A DNA stretch of 64,000 nt from Pelagomonas calceolata (Eukaryota; Sar; Pelagophyceae; Pelagomonadales; Pelagomonadaceae). The translations under genes and the position numbers were made by a program. Within the stretch, counting starts at the first letter, position 1; every line of letters begins with the position of its first letter. The DNA lies in contig CAKKNE010000006.1 of NCBI GenBank assembly GCA_918797485.1, forward strand, positions 1,054,001 to 1,118,000, written 5' to 3'. The notes below the pieces were generated by a model. The model searched no databases. It was not told the DNA's origin and saw only the letters and a list, made by a program, of their open reading frames with translations. Positions 30,510-38,369 of this stretch are shown here, one piece after another.

Positions 30510-31879
30510 ATGGCGCGGCGGCTCATCGTCCTCGCGGCGAGCTGCAGCGCCTTGGCGCCGCGCGCGCCCGTGAAGCCCACGCAGTTCTTCCGCGGCCGCT
30601 TCGACGGCAAGCAGTTCCGCACGGAGCCGCTGGAAGCGGCGACCTTCGACGAGTTCAGCACGGACGAGGGCGCCGCGGCACCGGGAAACCCGCAGCTCTT
30701 CACGGCGGACGGCGCGCCGCTCATGACGGCGCCCTGCTGCATTAAAGTGGTCGGCGTCGGCGGCGGCGGCGGCAACGCGGTGAATCGCATGGTCGAGACG
30801 GACGCGGGGAGTTTTGTGGATTTTTGGGCGATGAACACGGACGCGCAGGCAAGGTCGCGGTGTTACGGTGCCTTCACTTCTTCAATACGACTCGTCTCCA
30901 GGAATGATGGAATCGATCCGCGCAGGCGCTGTCGCGGTCGCTGGCGGGGAACACGATGAATATCGGAAGAGAGACGACGCGGGGCCTCGGTGCGGGCGGC
31001 ACGCCTGATGTGGGCCAGGCCGCGGCGGAAGAGTCGCGCGCGGAGATCGCCGCCGCCTTGTCGGGCGCGGACATGGTTTTCGTCACCGCGGGCATGGGCG
31101 GCGGCACCGGGAGCGGCGCCGCGCCGATCGTGGCTTCCGTAGCGAAGGAGCTCGGGGCGCTGACCGTGGGTGTTGTTACCAAACCCTTCGGCTTCGAAGG
31201 TAGGAAACGGGCGCAGCAGGCGGCGCAGGCCACGGCGCGGTTGCAGGAGGCCGTCGACACATTAATTGTGATCTCCAATGATCGGTTACTACAAATCGTG
31301 CCGGAAGGGACGACGATGGAGGGCGCCTTCCTCGTCGCCGACGACATCCTGAGGCAGGGCGTCGTCGGCATCAGCGAGATCATCATCAAGCCCGGGTTGA
31401 TTAATGTGGACTTCGCCGACGTTCGGTCGATCATGACGGACGCGGGCACGGCGTTGATGGGCATCGGCCAGTCCAAGGGCAAGGACCGAGCCGCCGAGGC
31501 GGCGGGCTTGGCGACGTCGTGTCCGCTGCTCGATTCGCAGTTCACGGCGGCGAAAGCCGTGGTCTTCAACATCTGCGGCCCGCCGGACCTGACGCTCGCC
31601 GAGGTCAACGCCGCCGCGGGCGTGATTTACGAAAACGTGGCGGCTGATGCCAATATTATATTTGGCGCGTCCGTCGACGAGAACATGGGCCAGGACGTGT
31701 CGGTGACCGTGCTGGCGACGGGCTTCGAGACGGGCTTGATGGACGCGTTAGGGGATGAGGTGTCTGCCGAGGGGGGCATGCCCTACTTCGGCGGCGAACC
31801 GGCAGCGCCGGCGGCGCCTGCAGCTAATCCGGTGGCGCCGGCGAAGAAGTCGGGCTTCCTCAAGCGGCTCGGCCGCTAG
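30510..31879 (+). CDS. ftsZ: Plastid division protein FtsZ
   Basis: Two exons, 30510..30848 and 30926..31879, 430 aa. The hydrophobic start with SALAPRAP looks like the bipartite plastid presequence of secondary algae (signal peptide, then an A-x-AP cleavage region, here with Leu in place of the usual Phe). GTPase: [25 protein letters not shown] across the intron, [16 protein letters not shown], tubulin signature [12 protein letters not shown], and the T7-loop region. The Ala/Pro linker ends [11 protein letters not shown]. It forms the division ring inside the plastid. The intron has a GC donor. Confidence 0.95.
30849..30925 (+). mobile_element. Introner family A, short, GC-AG intron of ftsZ
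   Basis: 77 nt, GCAAGGTCGCGG to GATCCGCGCAG, with ggtgccttcact and gactcgtctccaggaatgatgg core parts. Flanks gcaaggtc and gcgctgtc agree at 5 of 8. The only frame-preserving donor is GC. Confidence 0.85.
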
Positions 31880-32211
31880 GTCGTCTCCCCGGGTAAGTGG
31901 CGGGCGACTCTTTCTCGGTTCTCTGGACTCGTGGGCCGCGTCCTTCATGACTGCGTACCTCCTTCTAAGCAGAACCGCCTCGGAAAAACAGCCCCTCTCT
32001 ATCTGGTACGGCTAAATAAACCCTAGTGCCTCTCATCCCGCTAGCCTGAAAAAATTAGTGGTCATTTGCCCGCCGGCGCCCGCGTCGGTAGAGCTCGCAG
32101 CCGCCCGAGCGGTGGTCACAACGCTTGTGCGTGGTCCTTGGATACTGCCTCAGAAGCCCTGCGCTGCGCCGCAGCCGCAAGTGCTCCCTACATCGGAGAG
32201 CAACCAAAAGC
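31880..32211. other. Intergenic, 332 bp
   Basis: 3' flank of ftsZ and promoter side of the next plus-strand gene. Nothing supported. Confidence 0.5.
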
Positions 32212-32832
32212 ATGCCGACCGCCGACGTCGACACCGAGAACGCCGCCGTGCTTACCGTGCTGCGGGAGGCCGACGCGTTCTACCGCGAGCAGCAGCGGCT
32301 AGGGCGGACCGTGCGGCGAGGCTTCCTCGATTTAGCGAAAGCCAGGCAGCAGCACGGAGCCGGGAGCATCTCCGCGCTGAACCTGAGGAAGGACCTGGAA
32401 GCCCAGCAGTCGGTCGTACCTGTGGAAGATTTCGAAAAATGTAGCATCCAGGACCTGTCCGCGGCGACGCCGTTCCGACTGCGACGGGGCCCGCCCGGCG
32501 AGGCGCGCGAACCGGCCCTCCCGGAACCTTCTGAGCGGCGCCTGCGCCAGCGCAACAACGGCGACAGCCCGTCCGAGAGCGTGTCTTCGGCGGACGAGGG
32601 GACCACCGGCGAGCAGGACACGATGCTGCTCTTCGCGGGCATGCCGCCTCCAGCACTACGCAAGGCGAAGCGCGAGTTCGTCAACGCGCTGAACCAGGCC
32701 GTGCGGCTGGCGAACTCGGCGCGGCGGCTGGACCGGGCGCTCAAGGTGCTGGAGTTGGCGGACACGGCGGGGCAGGACCCGCCGCTGGCCGAGTCGTCGG
32801 CGCCGGGCCAGGACCCGTCGCTGGCCTTCTAG
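32212..32832 (+). CDS. VMA22/CCDC115-like V-ATPase assembly factor
   Basis: 206 aa, single exon. RRGFLDLAKARQQHGAGSISALNL matches the human CCDC115 region [24 protein letters not shown], and MLLFAGMPPPALRKAKREFVNAL matches [21 protein letters not shown]. Both were compared from memory. The two coiled-coil parts are joined by an acidic, Ser-rich linker, as in the family. Expected role: chaperone for assembly of the V0 sector of vacuolar ATPase at the ER. Confidence 0.72.
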   Translation: MPTADVDTENAAVLTVLREADAFYREQQRLGRTVRRGFLDLAKARQQHGAGSISALNLRKDLEAQQSVVPVEDFEKCSIQDLSAATPFRLRRGPPGEAREPALPEPSERRLRQRNNGDSPSESVSSADEGTTGEQDTMLLFAGMPPPALRKAKREFVNALNQAVRLANSARRLDRALKVLELADTAGQDPPLAESSAPGQDPSLAF

Positions 32833-32867
32833 CGGGCTGGAGCAGTAGGCCCTAACTTATGATGTGA

Positions 32868-33314
32868 TTAGTCGCCCCCGAGCGTCTCGTGCCGTAATGA
32901 ATCAAGCACCTCTAGCGGAGGCGGCACGCCCAGCGCCGCCTCACGTTTCCGACGCTTCGACGCCTCGAGCAAGGCCCGTCCGACTTGGTCGGCCGTGGCG
33001 AGGCGCACGCGCCGTGATGGCGCCTTGTGAGTCGCATCAGAACGGGGCGGAGAGTACGGCTGCGCCTTCGCCGCCTCAACTCTCAAGTCGTGCTCGTCGC
33101 GCAAATGTAAATAGAGCTCCTCGGGGTCGTAGTCCGCCGGGTTTCGGGTCGGCGAGACGCGGTAGACGCGCGCGACGGCCGCGCCCGTAAGGTGAGCCAT
33201 CCTTTGCGCTCGTCTTTGCCGCGCGACGTAGGTTTGCTCCGTGCCGTGGGCGTCCCTCCTCAACTTCTCGCGGAGCGTCTGCTCGCCGGCGGCGGCCAGC
33301 GGGGCGGCGGCCAT
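32868..33314 (-). CDS. Unknown protein, 148 aa
   Basis: ATG at 33314 (MAAAPLAAAGEQTLREKLRRD). The frame stays open upstream to 33572 through low-complexity sequence. Charged and probably helical, with a PADYDPEELYLHLRDEHDLRVEAAK segment (quoted in part) and a basic C-terminal third. No domain recognised. It is convergent with the VMA22-like gene (35 bp apart). Confidence 0.5.
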   Translation of the reverse strand: MAAAPLAAAGEQTLREKLRRDAHGTEQTYVARQRRAQRMAHLTGAAVARVYRVSPTRNPADYDPEELYLHLRDEHDLRVEAAKAQPYSPPRSDATHKAPSRRVRLATADQVGRALLEASKRRKREAALGVPPPLEVLDSLRHETLGGD

Positions 33315-33796
33315 GTCCCTGTCGCGTCGCGGAGATGGTGTGAGCTGCTGCCCCACTGCTGCTGCTGCCCTGGGTATGGGGGTGCTTGTCTCGGCGCGTC
33401 CGGGGCAGCGCGCAGCGATCAAGGACGGCGCGTCGACGTTCCCTGCGCGGTGATTCACGTCGCTCGCAGCCGTCGCGCGCGTTTTGGTCGGGAGAGCAAA
33501 ATGGCGCTGCTGCGGTTTTGCGTGCTCGCGGCGCCACCCCGCCAGCCGTCGGGGCGCGCGCCACGCGATCAAAGGGCCCGTCGTAGCGCTCGCGAGCGGG
33601 TAACTTCCGCGCGGGTTTGCAGGGGTTTGGGGGTTTCAGCTTTTTGCAAGCGTGTGCCTCTGGCAATACGCATCCGGGCACCGAAGGGCTGGGCACGGAG
33701 CACCGAGGCAACCCCAGACGTGTCCATCAAAGGCCTGGTCCGCAAGCACGGCGCCGCGGCGGGCGCGGGGCAGCCTCCCAGACCCACAGAGCCAGG
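33315..33796. other. Intergenic, 482 bp, divergent
   Basis: Between two divergent genes. Long overlapping ORFs here are of biased composition and look like shadows. Nothing supported. Confidence 0.45.
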
Positions 33797-34252
33797 ATGG
33801 GCTCCGGCGCCTCGAAAGCCAATGCGCCGAAGAATACCAAAAGAAAGAAGAACGACCCCCGCGCCCAGCTCGAGCGGCTGGTCCAGGGCGGCAACGTCCG
33901 CGGCGTCGCGGATTTGCTCAGCAAAAAAACCGAGCTTACGAATTCACCACTCGACGACAAGTCGGGCACGCGGGCCATCCACATCGCCTGCAGGAACGGT
34001 GATAGAGATATGATCCGGGAACTCATGAAGCGGAACTGCTTCCTGAACCAGAAAGATTCGAAGGGATGTACGGCGCTCATGCTCGCGGCGGCCGCGGGCC
34101 ACGACAAGATCGTTAAATTGATTGTCGATTCAGGAGCGGATGTCCGGATGAAGGATAAAAATGACGATACAGCATTAGAATACGCGGAGAAAAACAACCG
34201 GCCGAAGGTGAAGGAGCTCCTCAACTTATATGCGTGCGAGTACACGTGGTGA
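33797..34252 (+). CDS. Ankyrin-repeat protein with N-myristoylation signal
   Basis: 151 aa. MGSGASKANA fits the N-myristoyltransferase consensus (Gly2, Ser6, Lys7), followed by a basic patch KNTKRKK, which together suggest membrane attachment. Three ankyrin units follow (SGTRAIHIACRNGDRDMIREL, GCTALMLAAAAGHDKIVKLI, DDTALEYAEKNNRPKVKELL). Partner unknown. The longer frame upstream uses non-ATG starts. Confidence 0.8.
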   Translation: MGSGASKANAPKNTKRKKNDPRAQLERLVQGGNVRGVADLLSKKTELTNSPLDDKSGTRAIHIACRNGDRDMIRELMKRNCFLNQKDSKGCTALMLAAAAGHDKIVKLIVDSGADVRMKDKNDDTALEYAEKNNRPKVKELLNLYACEYTW

Positions 34253-34569
34253 CCCTAACTTTGTATATTATTATTCTTATCTTCCGGTTTTGCGTGTGCC
34301 TATCGGCCTTTGGCGCGCTAGTGTCTTACAGGACGCTAGCCAGCGCGGCCTTTAAGCTTTTTGGACTTTTTGGCGGGCGTACAACTCGTCCCGGTGTCCA
34401 CCAAGGCGGCAGAGCAGCGCTACCAACCCTTTTCGTTGCGCCACCGCAGCCACGCGTCCCACCGCGGGTGGCATACACTATAACTTTCGTATCCAGTACC
34501 CAGCTCTCACACCCAGCACGCCGTCGAGCACGCCGTCGAGCACGCCGTCGAGCACGCCGTCGAGCAGCC
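34253..34569. other. Intergenic, 317 bp
   Basis: Contains the 12-bp tandem repeat described separately, just before the next ATG. Confidence 0.5.
34517..34564. repeat. 12-bp tandem repeat, four perfect copies
   Basis: CACGCCGTCGAG repeated four times without error, ending 5 bp before the ATG at 34570. It lies in the presumed 5' UTR of the next gene. Confidence 0.95.
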
Positions 34570-35094
34570 ATGGCCGACGCGACCATGCAGCCCTGCGACG
34601 CCTTGAGGATCGCACTCCTAACGCGAGACGGCGCCGAAATTAGGCACTGGTTAGATGATGGGAGTTTGGTGCTCGTCCGCTGCGGCAAGGACGCGCTACG
34701 AATAAGAGCCTTGGTAAGAAGCGAGGCGCTGACGTGCGCGACCTACGCCGCCCGGTTGGACGACGCCCAAATCGACAAGTTCCAGGACCGCGTGGGTTTA
34801 GATTATGAGGCCGACGCCGTCGCGGCGTTCGCCGAAGATTTCGCCCGGGCGCTGTGCATACAACCACTTCTGTCCCCGTGCGACGACGACCTGGATTTGA
34901 CGTTGGACTTCTCGGGCGCCGGCGTCGGTTCGGCGAAACTGAGGCTGCGCGCGGACGGGAAGGTGTCGGTGGGCCTGCTCGACGACCTGGCCGCGCACTT
35001 CGCGCCGGCGAAGACGGAGGCCCCGGCGCCGCAGGGCCTCTCTCAAAAGCGGACGGCGCGGGCCTTCCAGCCGTCGAAGAAGCGGCGGGCGTAA
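34570..35094 (+). CDS. Small protein, possible PAXX/XRCC4-superfamily member
   Basis: 174 aa, no intron. The N-terminal part is beta-rich (IRHWLDDGSLVLVRCGKDALRIRAL). TCATYAARLDDAQIDKFQDRVGLDYEADAV and the following AFAEDFARALCIQ...LDLTLDFSGAG recall PAXX (STCFTPDSLAALKARFGLSAAED...ACEQQAVALTLQEDRASLTLSG, remembered). The C-terminus QKRTARAFQPSKKRRA resembles the Lys/Arg-Phe tails that bind Ku in PAXX and XLF. This is a hypothesis from pattern likeness. It could also be an unrelated nuclear protein. Confidence 0.35.
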   Translation: MADATMQPCDALRIALLTRDGAEIRHWLDDGSLVLVRCGKDALRIRALVRSEALTCATYAARLDDAQIDKFQDRVGLDYEADAVAAFAEDFARALCIQPLLSPCDDDLDLTLDFSGAGVGSAKLRLRADGKVSVGLLDDLAAHFAPAKTEAPAPQGLSQKRTARAFQPSKKRRA

Positions 35095-35110
35095 TTACAT
35101 GTGAACAAAG

Positions 35111-35842
35111 TTAGTAGTAGCCCGCGTGGAGCCAGAACTCGAGGATCTTCCGGACGAGCTCCGGCGGAAGCAGGGGCGTCTCTAGGATCGCCGTGAGCCG
35201 CGCGAGGTGGGCCTGCTCGTACCGTTTGAAGCCGCCGGCGCTTTTGACTCGTTGGATGTACGGGTCCGTGTTATTGGTGGGGATATCAGCACCGGCGCGC
35301 AAGAATACTGGCCACATGTGGCGAAGCGTTTCTTCACGGAGTGCGACGGCAAAAGGCGTAGCCCCAAGAAGAAGCGGGCCCCCTGACGTGGTTGCCACGT
35401 TCACGGCGGCGCCTGCTTTCAGGAGCAACTCAACGCACTCGGTGGACCTCCTAACTCCTATGTGGCCGGCCGCTGCCCAGTGGAGCGGTGTATAACCACC
35501 GGAGTTCGTCACATTGACATTCACGCCCGCTTCGAGTAGAAGCGACAAAATTGTTGTTCTCCCTTTAGCGGCAAAGTGAAGTACAGTACTGGCTTGTGGG
35601 TGTCCCCCGGTTCTCGCTTCCAGATTTGCCCCGGCGTCCCGAAGGAGCTTGAAGCAGGCGACGCGATCACTTGTATCGCTGTCGTCGCGGTCATGGTGCT
35701 CGAGCAAATGAAGCAAAGGCGACCACCGTTCACCCGGATTATCATCGAGCACATCTGGCGAGACCCCGCCTGCAAGGATTCGGCGGAGCGCCGCAACATT
35801 CCCTTCGCGTGCAGCCTTGTGGATGGGAGCCATGTATGCCAT
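35111..35842 (-). CDS. Ankyrin-repeat protein, 243 aa
   Basis: ATG at 35842. Ankyrin units: MAPIHKAAREGNVAALRRIL, a longer loop unit with LLHLLEHHDRDDSD, STVLHFAAKGRTTILSLLL, GYTPLHWAAAGHIGVRRST and GATPFAVALREETLRHMWP. The C-terminal helix ends LLPPELVRKILEFWLH, which resembles the F-box/SOCS-like end seen in many algal ankyrin proteins. It converges on the PAXX-like gene with a 16-bp gap. Codon use is somewhat less GC-rich than in the neighbours. Confidence 0.85.
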   Translation of the reverse strand: MAYMAPIHKAAREGNVAALRRILAGGVSPDVLDDNPGERWSPLLHLLEHHDRDDSDTSDRVACFKLLRDAGANLEARTGGHPQASTVLHFAAKGRTTILSLLLEAGVNVNVTNSGGYTPLHWAAAGHIGVRRSTECVELLLKAGAAVNVATTSGGPLLLGATPFAVALREETLRHMWPVFLRAGADIPTNNTDPYIQRVKSAGGFKRYEQAHLARLTAILETPLLPPELVRKILEFWLHAGYY

Positions 35843-36152
35843 GTATAATTGTTGTTATGAGTCAGCGATCATGGAACAGCCGAGTACTGCGCACAGGCGC
35901 TGCGGCACGAACTAAGACCAACTTTTGGGGGCTCCTGTCGCGATTTGCCTGCGATGCGGATGACCCGGCATTGACCAGGAGCTAGCGTCGTGTCAGGTAC
36001 TAGCAATTTATATCCGGACGGGAGGGCCCGGGGGGAGCGGGAGGGGTACGGGGGACCCTGCGACGTAACTAGCCTGAGCCTGATATCGGCTCTCTTCCGC
36101 GATGCGTCTGCGAACAGCGGCACGCCGTCACCGCGGAAAAACATTCACTACC
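35843..36152. other. Intergenic, 310 bp
   Basis: Promoter side of the ankyrin gene and 3' flank of UTP14. It includes a G-rich stretch near 36028-36055. Nothing else supported. Confidence 0.5.
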
Positions 36153-37991
36153 TTACACGAGCCCCTTCTTCTTCCCGCCGCCCTTGCGGATGGGCTCGAC
36201 CGCCGCGCCCGCGCGGACCGACACCGCGGGCCGCGTCAACTTCTTGACCGCCGGCGCGGCGTTCCAATCATTACCAACGGGCCGCGCCATGTAGCGCTCA
36301 TATTCACTTCGTGAAGTGAAAGGGTAGGGCACCTGGGCGACCTTGAGCAGGCCGGCCTTCTTGTGGCGTTTCGCGTTCAGGATGACGCGCGGGTTCGCGG
36401 CGGCGCGCGTCGGCGGTACGATGGTCACAGGTGCTTCCTTGCGCTTCTTCTTCGGTCGCGCCGCGGGCGCGCCCTCGCCGGCCCACGAGCCCCAACCAAG
36501 CAGGTCGGGCTGCTCCGGCGGCCTCTCCGGCGCGAGCTCCTCGCTGCGTTGCGCCGCGAAGTCCTCCTGGTCCTTGTCGTCGAAGGCCATGTGTAATAAG
36601 TCTTGCTGCGACAGCTTCGTGAGCGGCGCGTTCTCGGTCGGAGGAGGTGGCGCGCTCTCTTCGGGCGCTTGCGTGACGGAGCCCGTCCGCAGTCTCGGCG
36701 GCTCGACTTCCACATGCTTCTGGGAGACGGCGCGGCCGCGCGCGCGGGCCTTGCGCGCCGCCGCGAGCCAGGCGCCCTCGCCCCCGGACGCTGGGGCCTC
36801 CGCGGCGGCCGCCCGCGCTTTCTTCGTGGCCGCGCCGGTGCCATCGGCCGCCGCCGGCGCGGCCGCCGGCGCCGCGGCCGCGGCGGCCGCGCCGCGCTTC
36901 CGGCGCACCTTGAGCGAGTTGCCCTGGAGCGCCACGGTTGGCGGCGCTTCCGCTTCGGCGGGCGCGTCGCCGGACAGCGCCGCGAGCTCCCGCAACGCCG
37001 CGCCGTCCTCGTCGTCGTCGTCCGAAGACGCGTTTCCCGCCTCGAGCTCCTCCAGCAGCCTCTCGGCGTCCTCCCTTGCTCTAGCTCGTTGCGCCTCGCG
37101 CGCCTTCACCATGAACTTCATGTTCAGCAACGCGCCACCAGGTTGTTCTTCATCGACACACTCCCCGAGCGAAGCCTTGGCCTTCGCGATCAACTCCTCG
37201 CGACTCTCGTCGGAATCCGACTCGTCCTCAGATGAGGACTGCTCCTGCTTCTTCGCGAGCTCCCTACGTAGAGCTTCATTATCTCTCATTTCTCGACGAC
37301 GAGACTCGACCGCACCTCGACCCCGCATCTTCGTGGACCGCGCCCAGGCCGAGGTGGATGCGTGTCGCAAATCCATCCTCTCTTGGGCTCGTTTCGTCGC
37401 GAGCTCGTCATCTCTAGCTTCCCGGAGTGAGGGATCGGCCTCGGCGGCCGCCTCGCGCGCCGCCTCGTCGCGCTTCTTCAGGCGCTTCCTTCTAAGTCGA
37501 GCGTACGCTTTAGACTTGACTTTAGCGTGGTACTTGGCTTTCCGTTCGGCGAAGAAGAGTAAAGAACGTGTCTTGGCCAGCTCTTTTCTTCTCTCATCAG
37601 CGTCATCTCTCTCCTCGAGCGCTTCGTCCTCCCGCGCTTGCACCGCTTGATCCGTATGGGCCGACGCTTGCTGCAGGATCTGCTCGACGCGCCGCTCGAG
37701 CGGCGTGTCTGCAAAAAAAGACGAGGCTAATTGAGACGTGGACGTCTGTTCGGCCTCTCTTTTCCCAAAATTCAGGGAAGACGTTTTTCTTTCTGCGTCT
37801 ATGGTATCATCCCACTGATCAGCAGTCTTTTTCGTCTCGTCATAAGCTAATTGTCGCTGGGCGCGGCGCTCGGTCGCGTGGGCGACCGGGACGGCTACGA
37901 CTTGTTTCTGCGTTAGTTCCTTCGATTTGAGGGCGAGGTCCTGGGCGGCCGTGCCGCTCGTCGCCGCGAGGTCGTCGAGGGTGAGGGACAT
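36153..37991 (-). CDS. UTP14: U3 snoRNP / SSU processome protein UTP14
   Basis: 612 aa, single exon. PLERRVEQILQQA near 100, KVKSKAYARLRRKRLKK near 155 (Utp14 signature), RMDLRHASTSAWARS, GGALLNMKFMVKARE, LLGWGSWAG near 520, and VPYPFTSRSEYERYMARPVGNDWN near 570 are in the order of the family. Acidic and Lys/Ala-rich linkers fill the rest. In yeast Utp14 activates the helicase Dhr1 for 18S rRNA maturation in the nucleolus. The antisense 435-codon ORF here is a shadow. Confidence 0.93.
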   Translation of the reverse strand: MSLTLDDLAATSGTAAQDLALKSKELTQKQVVAVPVAHATERRAQRQLAYDETKKTADQWDDTIDAERKTSSLNFGKREAEQTSTSQLASSFFADTPLERRVEQILQQASAHTDQAVQAREDEALEERDDADERRKELAKTRSLLFFAERKAKYHAKVKSKAYARLRRKRLKKRDEAAREAAAEADPSLREARDDELATKRAQERMDLRHASTSAWARSTKMRGRGAVESRRREMRDNEALRRELAKKQEQSSSEDESDSDESREELIAKAKASLGECVDEEQPGGALLNMKFMVKAREAQRARAREDAERLLEELEAGNASSDDDDEDGAALRELAALSGDAPAEAEAPPTVALQGNSLKVRRKRGAAAAAAAPAAAPAAADGTGAATKKARAAAAEAPASGGEGAWLAAARKARARGRAVSQKHVEVEPPRLRTGSVTQAPEESAPPPPTENAPLTKLSQQDLLHMAFDDKDQEDFAAQRSEELAPERPPEQPDLLGWGSWAGEGAPAARPKKKRKEAPVTIVPPTRAAANPRVILNAKRHKKAGLLKVAQVPYPFTSRSEYERYMARPVGNDWNAAPAVKKLTRPAVSVRAGAAVEPIRKGGGKKKGLV

Positions 37992-38369
37992 CGCGTCGGC
38001 GGCGTGCTGGTTGCTGCACAGTGCGTGTGGCGAGGTTCGTACTGCTAAGCGCGTTGCGGTTGCTGTGGCGCCTTTGCAGCAGCAATGAGCTGCAGATGCA
38101 CCAGCGATTTGTGCTTGACTCTCGACGCGCTCAACGCTGGGCCAAGCTCATCGCCTGAAGGCTGAACCTGAAGGTATGGTACCGTGGTATCGGTGGTACC
38201 AGCTTGTACCACGGTACCTCGGGGTCAGGAGCCTGTCGCAGGCACTGATACCCTTCGTGGCGCCCGCACGCGTCGTCCGTCGGCGCCGCGCGAGCGCGCC
38301 CCGAGCTATGGGTCATCCTAGATAGACTTGGATAAATAAACAACCCTCCCCCCTACGCCGTCGCCGCAC
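37992..38369. other. Intergenic, 378 bp
   Basis: Between UTP14 (5' end) and ABCF2 (3' end), both minus. Contains the inverted repeat at 38178-38218. Confidence 0.5.
38178..38218. repeat. Perfect 12-bp inverted repeat (hairpin)
   Basis: GGTACCGTGGTA (38178..38189) and its exact complement TACCACGGTACC (38207..38218) flank a 17-nt loop that itself contains GGTACC-like sequence. It sits between two genes. Confidence 0.85.

Noticed and set aside
30510-31879. FtsZ as a sign of bacterial DNA
   Set aside because: It has a presequence and an introner, and eukaryotic genes surround it. Plastid FtsZ is expected in algae.
36343-37650. 435-codon plus-strand ORF, Ser/Ala-rich
   Set aside because: Exact antisense of UTP14, which has clear family motifs.
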